A stretch of 45,244 bases of DNA from Bacteroidales bacterium UBA6360 (lineage in GTDB: Bacteria; Bacteroidota; Bacteroidia; Bacteroidales; UBA932). The position numbers were made by a program, and so were the translations under genes. Numbering within the stretch: position 1 is the stretch's first letter; every line of letters starts with the position of its first letter. The notes under the pieces were generated by a model. The model was not told where the DNA came from and did no database searches. It saw nothing but the letters and a program-made list of their open reading frames with translations. The stretch is from NCBI GenBank assembly GCA_002440085.1, contig DJRM01000049.1, forward strand, positions 478 to 45,721. The letters are read 5' to 3'. Positions 40,475-45,244 of this stretch are shown one piece after another.

Positions 40475-41197
40475 CTACTCTTCCGTGTGCTCGTTTCCTG
40501 TGTCTTTTGAGGACTTGCAGGACGACTCCTTCCCGGCGACGATTATGACGATTTCTCCTTTGGGTTCGTGTGCCCTATACCAGGCCGCGACTTCCGCGAG
40601 CGTGCCGCGCCGGTGTTCTTCGTGTACCTTGGAGATTTCCCTCGCGACGGAGCAGGGGCGGTCGGGGCCGAAATACTCGGCGAACTGGTCGAGAGTCTTG
40701 ACAAGACGATAGGGGGACTCGTAGAAAATCATTGTCCGCGGCTCCTCGGCGAGTTCCCTCATCTTGGTCTGGCGGCCCTTTTTGACGGGCAGGAATCCTT
40801 CGAAGCAGAAGCGGTCGCAGGGGAAACCGGAACTCACGAGTGCCGGGACAAAGGCCGTGGCTCCGGGGAGCGTGAATACCTCGATACCTTCCTCGACGCA
40901 GGTTCTGACGAGAAGAAACCCGGGGTCGGATATTCCCGGTGTGCCGGCATCGCTTATGAGGGCGACGTTCAGACCCGCGAGAATCCTGTCCCTGATGACA
41001 GATGCGGTCTTGTGCTCGTTGAACTTGTGGTGAGACTCAAGGCGTCCATGTATGTCGTAGTGCCTGAGCAGTACCGAACTCGTGCGCGTGTCCTCGGCCA
41101 GTATGAGGTCAGCCTCCTTCAGCACGCGGATCGCGCGGAAGGTCATGTCCTCAAGGTTTCCGACAGGGGTCGGCACTATGTAGAGCGTTCCAGCCAT
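40475..41197 (-). CDS. rsmI: 16S rRNA (cytidine-1402-2'-O)-methyltransferase
   Basis: RsmI puts the 2'-O-methyl group on C1402 at the ribosomal P site, using SAM. The 240-aa product is of the tetrapyrrole-methylase fold: LYIVPTPVGNLEDMTFRAI, LILAEDTRTSSVLLRHYDI, ALISDAGTPGISDPGF, and PGATAFVPALVSSGFP. The usual C-terminal region (VAREISKVHEE) is present. Its length is close to the Bacteroidetes norm, shorter than E. coli RsmI (286 aa). It is 70 bp downstream of the acidic protein gene and converges on the DUF4493 gene. Confidence 0.95.
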   Translation of the reverse strand: MAGTLYIVPTPVGNLEDMTFRAIRVLKEADLILAEDTRTSSVLLRHYDIHGRLESHHKFNEHKTASVIRDRILAGLNVALISDAGTPGISDPGFLLVRTCVEEGIEVFTLPGATAFVPALVSSGFPCDRFCFEGFLPVKKGRQTKMRELAEEPRTMIFYESPYRLVKTLDQFAEYFGPDRPCSVAREISKVHEEHRRGTLAEVAAWYRAHEPKGEIVIIVAGKESSCKSSKDTGNEHTEE

Positions 41198-41267
41198 ATT
41201 CTGTGTCTTTTGTGCTTTCCGGTTCCGGTGTCGGGAACCTGTTTCTGCCTGCGACCCTCAGAGGAGA

Positions 41268-42029
41268 CTATTTCAGTTTCCTTCTCACCGCCATCATGAA
41301 CCTGTAGACGACTTCCGATTCAGTGTTCCATTCCGGGTGGTTGTCCTTCAGGTATCGAGCCCCCTCTTCGAAGGACGGCATCGCGTTGAGCTCGCTGAGC
41401 GTGTCCTTGAATGCAATCGGGTCTTCGTGGAAAAGAGTGTTTATAAAGAGAATCCGGTCGTTGAGCGAAATAGCGCTCCTGATGTCATTGACGCTTGACC
41501 CCGGCATATCTGTTCTCCAGCTTTCCTTCTCGGCCATCTTGTCCATCACGGCATCCTTGGCTGGGGCGAGGGCCTCGCCGAGCGGGAGGACTTCAAAGTC
41601 ATCGTCTATCTTCAGATCAACAACGTCCTGTGCATCTTCTGCCTTCTGCGTATCTTCGATTTTTGGCATGTCCTTGACTTCCGGTTCTTTCTCTTTTTCC
41701 TCTGGAGAACTGTCATCCTCCGGCAGGTCCTCGTCCTCATCGAGCAGTGTAGGTTCGGTGACGGTTTCACATTTTTGCTCCGTCTGATAAGTCTCCGTGT
41801 CAGGCAAATCCTCTTCTTCAGGCATCTGAGGCAGATCATCTGTTATCGTTAATGTTACCGGCTCTTCTTCAGGAAGGTCTTCTTCGTTTTCGTCAGTAAG
41901 ATCCTTTTCGGCAATCTCTTCCGTGCTGATGTATTCCGCCACCTGAGACTCCAGCTGCTCTATCTGCTTCTTCATCGCCTGTATCTGTGCCAGTATGTCC
42001 GTCAAAAACTGAGTCTGATTTTTCTCCAT
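41268..42029 (-). CDS. Acidic conserved Bacteroidales protein with coiled-coil N-terminus (unknown function)
   Basis: The start is set at 42029 (MEKNQTQFLTDILAQIQAMK), giving 253 aa, because the longer frame would run over the tdk promoter. Residues 1-40 form a heptad-like coiled coil. Residues about 40-150 are extremely acidic and repeat D/E-DLPE units (EEDLPEEE, EEEDLPD, DEDLPEDD), probably disordered. The C-terminal about 85 residues are folded and conserved: SVNDIRSAISLNDRILFINT, FHEDPIAFKDTLSELN, HPEWNTESEVVYRFM. I recall this last domain in hypothetical proteins of Bacteroidales but know no function. It is divergent from tdk. Confidence 0.8.
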   Translation of the reverse strand: MEKNQTQFLTDILAQIQAMKKQIEQLESQVAEYISTEEIAEKDLTDENEEDLPEEEPVTLTITDDLPQMPEEEDLPDTETYQTEQKCETVTEPTLLDEDEDLPEDDSSPEEKEKEPEVKDMPKIEDTQKAEDAQDVVDLKIDDDFEVLPLGEALAPAKDAVMDKMAEKESWRTDMPGSSVNDIRSAISLNDRILFINTLFHEDPIAFKDTLSELNAMPSFEEGARYLKDNHPEWNTESEVVYRFMMAVRRKLK

Positions 42030-42044
42030 AACCCGATATTTGAT

Positions 42045-42052
42045 TATATTTG
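42045..42052 (+). promoter_or_regulatory. Predicted -7 box of tdk
   Basis: TATATTTG at 42045-42052, a full match to TAnnTTTG, 48 bp before the tdk ATG at 42100. The -33 element is not clear. Confidence 0.5.
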
Positions 42053-42099
42053 CATTGCAAACCGCAAAATTAGACAAAATACATCAAATAATCACGGAA

Positions 42100-42669
42100 A
42101 TGTTTCTTGAAAAAGCAAAAACCGCAGGTTCAATTGAGGTCATCTGCGGCTCGATGTTCTCGGGCAAGACAGAAGAACTCATCAGAAGAATCAGGCGCGC
42201 CCAGTTCGCAAACCAGAAAATCGCCATGTTCAAGCCATGCATAGATGTCCGCTATTCGGAGGAGGATGTCGTCTCGCATGACAGCAAACACGTCCGCTCA
42301 TTCCCGGTAGACTCTCCGGAAAAGATGCTTGAACTGGCAAAGGGCGCTGATGTGGTCGGCGTGGATGAGGCGCAGTTCTTTGACGAGTCTCTCGTAGGTG
42401 TTGCCCAGAGGCTTGCGGATTCCGGAATCCGTGTAATCATAGCTGGTCTTGACACAGATTTTCTCGGTCATCCGTTCGGCCCGATGCCTGCGCTGATGGC
42501 CGTAGCCGAGGATGTTCAGAAAGTCCACGCCATCTGCGTGAAGTGCGGCAGTCCGGCCCAGTTCTCACACCGCCTTTCCAAAAGCAGCAGCCTGGTGGAA
42601 CTCGGTGAAAAGGACATTTACGAACCTCTGTGCCGTCACTGCTACAACAGGGCAGTTTCGGAGGAGTAG
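42100..42669 (+). CDS. tdk: Thymidine kinase (type II)
   Basis: Phosphorylates thymidine in the salvage pathway. The start is the ATG at 42100 (MFLEKAKTAGSIEVICGSMF), giving 189 aa, standard for the TK1-like family; the frame upstream to 42040 covers the promoter. Walker A GSMFSGKT is at residues 17-24, the VGVDEAQFFD block follows, and the structural zinc is held by CVKCGSPAQFSHR and CRHCYNRA. It is divergent from the acidic protein gene and 68 bp before the serine hydrolase gene. Confidence 0.97.
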   Translation: MFLEKAKTAGSIEVICGSMFSGKTEELIRRIRRAQFANQKIAMFKPCIDVRYSEEDVVSHDSKHVRSFPVDSPEKMLELAKGADVVGVDEAQFFDESLVGVAQRLADSGIRVIIAGLDTDFLGHPFGPMPALMAVAEDVQKVHAICVKCGSPAQFSHRLSKSSSLVELGEKDIYEPLCRHCYNRAVSEE

Positions 42670-42737
42670 GATGTTGCAGCGGATATAAATTATTGCGAAA
42701 TAATCAGTTATAATATAAATAATCACATAATTTCTTT

Positions 42738-43970
42738 ATGATGAAAAGGACATTCATTCTTTTAATTATTTCAATTCTTCTCCCGCTCTCAAGCGTCTCT
42801 GCGCGTGAGAAGGTAAAGGATTCAGGTACAAGTTATGTTCGTGATGCTCTTCAGCCGGTGGTGGATGCGGGCATCCTTCCTGGTGCAATCAGCGTGCTCT
42901 ACAGCGACGGCGTTCAGGAAACATGCTGCATCGGTTATGCTGACGTCGAGGCCAAGAGCCCTATCCGCACGGACAACGTGTTCATGCAGTGTTCGCAGAC
43001 GAAGGGTTTCTGCGGAGTGACAATGGCGAAACTCGTTGAAGAGGGCAAGGTCAGCCTTGACGATCCTGTGTCGAAGTATCTGCCGGAATTTGCCACGCTT
43101 TGGGTTCAGGAGACAAAGACCGACAGTACCATAGTTCTGAAGAAGGCGCACAATGTCCTTACAATCAGGATGGTGCTTAACCACACGGGTGGCTTCCCCT
43201 TCGAGTGCAGCGCGAAACGCCGTGACGTGCGCGGTGGCGGTTGGTCCGGCGGAGGCCCGCTCAGGCAGATTGCTTCGGTGGCCGCCGCGAGCCCGATAAT
43301 GTTCGAGCCGGGAACGAAGGTTCTCTATTCCAACACCGGAATCGACATTGCCGCGGCCGTCGTTGAGGTTGTTACCGGAATGAAATGGGAGCAGTATCTG
43401 AAGCAGGCTGTGCTCGACCCTCTCGGAATGAAATCTACATGGTTCTGGCCTACAGACAAACAGCTGAAGAACCAGATTGAGATGTACGAGGTCTTTAAGG
43501 ACGCTCCGGCAAAGCACATGGTCGAGAATCCGTGGCAGCAGCGCCCATACAACGATTCTCACGTCTTCGCCTCTGCCGGAGCGGGTCTCTGGACGACGGT
43601 TGATGACCAGCTGAAATTCTACAAGATGCTCATGAACCTTGGAGTCGGGGACAATGGCGTCCGTATTCTCAAGGAGGAAACCGTAAAGTCAATTCTTGCC
43701 GTAAGCACTCGTCCGGAAGGAATGGAAGGCTATTCGCTTGGGCTTACAGCTCCGGTAAAGGATGGTGAGAACGAATGGTTCGGCCACGGTGGTGCCTGGG
43801 GAACAAGTTGCTCGGTGAATTGGCACAAGAAGCAGCTCCGTCTTTGGGTCGTGCAGATCTCCGGCGGCCCGAAGGATTGGAATCAGCTTCTCTGGAAGGC
43901 ACAGCAGGATTTCTTCAAGTCTCAGATTGACAACTCCGCAGTCGAGGCTTACACCGGAAGAACCAGATAA
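42738..43970 (+). CDS. Secreted serine hydrolase, class C beta-lactamase-like
   Basis: A 410-aa exported protein with a signal peptide MMKRTFILLIISILLPLSS-VSA. It belongs to the serine beta-lactamase/DD-peptidase/EstB superfamily: catalytic S86-Q-T-K89 in MQCSQTKGFC, Y197-S-N199 in VLYSNTGIDIAA, and a third motif GHGGAWG near residue 350. These motifs occur in esterases and peptidases as well as AmpC. The third motif here (HGG, not KTG) argues for an esterase or D-amino peptide hydrolase, not a resistance enzyme. It is a single gene converging on the rluA-type gene with 16 bp between. Confidence 0.9.
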   Translation: MMKRTFILLIISILLPLSSVSAREKVKDSGTSYVRDALQPVVDAGILPGAISVLYSDGVQETCCIGYADVEAKSPIRTDNVFMQCSQTKGFCGVTMAKLVEEGKVSLDDPVSKYLPEFATLWVQETKTDSTIVLKKAHNVLTIRMVLNHTGGFPFECSAKRRDVRGGGWSGGGPLRQIASVAAASPIMFEPGTKVLYSNTGIDIAAAVVEVVTGMKWEQYLKQAVLDPLGMKSTWFWPTDKQLKNQIEMYEVFKDAPAKHMVENPWQQRPYNDSHVFASAGAGLWTTVDDQLKFYKMLMNLGVGDNGVRILKEETVKSILAVSTRPEGMEGYSLGLTAPVKDGENEWFGHGGAWGTSCSVNWHKKQLRLWVVQISGGPKDWNQLLWKAQQDFFKSQIDNSAVEAYTGRTR

Positions 43971-43986
43971 TATATCCTATCCATCC

Positions 43987-44757
43987 TTAAATTTCGACCG
44001 GAGGCCAGGAGTCTGGAACGGGGGCGGTTACGACCACCTCCGTTTTCTTTACCGGGTGGATGAACCTTACGCTGCGCGAGTGGAGGCAGATGCCGCCGTC
44101 GGCGTTTGAGCGTGGCGCTCCGTACTTTAGGTCGCCCTTGATGACGCAGCCGATGTTCGCAAGCTGGCAGCGTATCTGGTGATGACGTCCTGTCAGCAGC
44201 TGCACTTCAATGAGAAAATATCTTTGGGAGCGTCCGACCAGACGATAGCGCAGTCGTGCCAATTTTGCATCAGGACGCGGCGCTTTTCCGAAATCCGTCT
44301 TTGAACCTTCTTTCGTGATTGGGCCGATGTTGTCATGTTCCGGCACCTTACATATATATGACTTGTTCTGTTTCTCGTTCCTGACCATCCAGTCCGTGAG
44401 TTCTCCTTCTTCAGGTCGCGGTGCGGAACAGGAAAGTGCCCAGTAGGTCTTGTGGATGCTGCCGTCGCGGAACATCGCCGTCAGCCTTTCGAGTGCCTTT
44501 GAGGTCTTCGCGAGTATGACTATGCCGCTGACCGGCCTGTCGAGACGGTGCGGAACACCGACGAAAACCTGTCCCGGCTTCGCGTCCCTTTGCGCGATGA
44601 ACGCCTTGTAGGCCTCGCTTATCGGCTCGTCGCCGGTCTTGTCGCCCTGCACTATTTCCCCGCATTTTTTATTGACAATCAGAATGTGGTTGTCCTCATA
44701 TAGTATCCTCGATTTCAGATCTTCGTGCTCTGCGTCGTTCAATGTTCTGTAAATCAT
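43987..44757 (-). CDS. RluA-family RNA pseudouridine synthase
   Basis: Converts a uridine in rRNA or tRNA to pseudouridine. The 256-aa protein has ILYEDNHILIVNK, the catalytic motif GVPHRLDRPVSG with D73, KTYWALSC, and the final LLTGRHHQIRCQLANIGC and GGICLHSRSVRF blocks. There is no S4 domain, as in the short RluA/RluC-like group common in Bacteroidetes, so the target position cannot be named. A possible 31-codon ORF lies 10 bp upstream. A -7 box TAATTTTG occurs at 44885-44878. Confidence 0.93.
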   Translation of the reverse strand: MIYRTLNDAEHEDLKSRILYEDNHILIVNKKCGEIVQGDKTGDEPISEAYKAFIAQRDAKPGQVFVGVPHRLDRPVSGIVILAKTSKALERLTAMFRDGSIHKTYWALSCSAPRPEEGELTDWMVRNEKQNKSYICKVPEHDNIGPITKEGSKTDFGKAPRPDAKLARLRYRLVGRSQRYFLIEVQLLTGRHHQIRCQLANIGCVIKGDLKYGAPRSNADGGICLHSRSVRFIHPVKKTEVVVTAPVPDSWPPVEI

Positions 44758-44767
44758 ATATATAGTT

Positions 44768-44863
44768 TTATATTTTTATCCTTGAATCCCGTATATTCAC
44801 GGAATCTCCATCCCTTGTAATAAAATCTTCCGGCTTCGGGGATATTTCGTCGTCTCCTGTCAT
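44768..44863 (-). CDS. Possible small ORF (31 aa) upstream of the pseudouridine synthase gene
   Basis: ATG at 44863, stop 10 bp before the next gene. The peptide begins MTGDDEISPKPEDFITRDG and is acidic at first, then ends in basic residues. It lies just after a full -7 box (TAATTTTG, 44885-44878) and would begin about 10 nt into the transcript. No homologue is recognised and there is no ribosome site, so it may be chance. The rest of the 300-bp gap holds the dnaK control region. Confidence 0.2.
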   Translation of the reverse strand: MTGDDEISPKPEDFITRDGDSVNIRDSRIKI

Positions 44864-44925
44864 ATCGTGACGGACGGCAAAATTACAAATTGTCATTAAA
44901 TATTGCGAAAATATTCCGTAAAACT

Positions 44926-44976
44926 GACAAAATGTCACGATAAATGGGGCTGTGGCGCGGTGGCACAAGTTTCGTT
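44926..44976 (+). promoter_or_regulatory. Heat-shock-type control region of dnaK: palindrome plus sigma-54-like promoter
   Basis: GACAAAATGTC (44926-44936) is identical to the site before htpG. After 24 bp comes TGGCAC-AAGTTTCGT (44961 on), with GG-N10-G spacing like sigma-54 -24/-12. A related ACAAATTGT lies at 44885-44893. The distance from palindrome to TGG is 24 bp here and 13 bp at htpG, a difference of about one DNA turn. Confidence 0.5.
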
Positions 44977-45057
44977 TATTCCCTTGCGTCGCCCGAAAGG
45001 CACGAGCCCGACGGACGGCAGAATTTTAAGTTTGACAAATAAAAAGGAGAAAATATT

Positions 45058-45244
45058 ATGGGAAAAATTATTGGTATTGACCTCGGTACTACGAACTCAT
45101 GCGTAGCCGTGATGGAAGGCAACGAGCCTACCGTAATCATCAACGAGGAAGGACAGAGAACCACGCCTTCTGTAGTTGCATTCACCGACAATGGTGAGAG
45201 GAAAATTGGTAACCCTGCAAAACGTCAGGCCATTACCAACCCTC
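45058..45244 (+). CDS. dnaK: Molecular chaperone DnaK (Hsp70), 5' end only
   Basis: The first 62 codons are visible: MGKIIGIDLGTTNSCVAVME holds the phosphate-binding loop of the Hsp70 ATPase, followed by EGQRTTPSVVAF and the start of the next block GNPAKRQAITNP. A good ribosome site (AAGGAG) lies 8 bp before the ATG. The gene continues past the window. The leader of about 80 nt begins at the sigma-54-like element. Confidence 0.98.
   Translation, partial: MGKIIGIDLGTTNSCVAVMEGNEPTVIINEEGQRTTPSVVAFTDNGERKIGNPAKRQAITNP

Noticed and set aside
42738..43970. Serine hydrolase as an AmpC-type antibiotic-resistance gene
   Set aside because: The third motif is HGG, not KTG, and there is no ampR-like neighbour.

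Overview
The window reads as a chromosomal segment of a Bacteroidales bacterium with roughly 50-55% G+C by eye. The evidence is a complete Na+-translocating NADH:quinone reductase operon (nqrABCDEF), fimbrillin/DUF4906 surface lipoproteins, a DUF4493-type lipoprotein, a Bacteroidetes-type htpG, a NifU-like/GGGtGRT gene pair, and promoters that repeatedly match the Bacteroidetes -7 box TAnnTTTG instead of sigma-70 boxes. The family is uncertain; a gut-type lineage such as Rikenellaceae or Cryptobacteroides is a guess.

Layout. 1-1637 (-) is the first 545 codons of uvrB. 1638-2023 has no gene but holds two imperfect copies of an approximately 90-bp direct repeat. 2024-5682 (-) is the dTDP-L-rhamnose operon rfbC-rfbA-rfbD-rfbB with its own promoter. 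5806-12230 (-) is a surface-glycan cluster: a broken GT4 glycosyltransferase, two RgpF-like proteins, a GT2 enzyme, an acyltransferase-3 membrane protein and a phosphoethanolamine-transferase-like sulfatase-fold enzyme. A GT2 gene (+) and a capsular-polysaccharide glycosyltransferase (-) follow, converging on each other. Rhamnose donor synthesis, RgpF-like proteins and decorating enzymes together suggest a rhamnose-containing O-antigen or capsule.

14262-17221 (+) carries a NifU-like scaffold protein, a GGGtGRT protein and an OmpA-family outer-membrane protein. A HAD phosphatase (-) and an acyl-CoA ligase (+) diverge from a shared promoter region, and htpG (+) follows. 22155-28467 (-) is a four-gene fimbria-like operon: a fimbrillin-type lipoprotein, two DUF4906-type lipoproteins, one of them 1016 aa, and a predicted beta-barrel. 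Divergent from it are a DUF47/PhoU-like gene and a GT2-like glycosyltransferase. 30429-36374 (-) is nqrA-F, and divergent from it is a uvrD/pcrA helicase. The right end holds a DUF4493 lipoprotein, rsmI, an acidic protein, tdk, a serine beta-lactamase-like hydrolase, an RluA-family pseudouridine synthase and the start of dnaK.

The signals least explained by known genes are: (a) an approximately 100-bp intergenic element present twice in opposite orientation (17233-17334 and 30311-30418), whose outer stems differ in sequence but keep base pairing; (b) an identical palindrome, GACAAAATGTC, upstream of both htpG and dnaK, followed by sigma-54-like TGG-type elements; (c) the duplicated sequence before uvrB; (d) a double-hairpin leader before the NifU-like/GGGtGRT pair. 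No tRNA, rRNA, CRISPR array, transposase or integrase was recognised. I did not find a clear new defence or mobile system.
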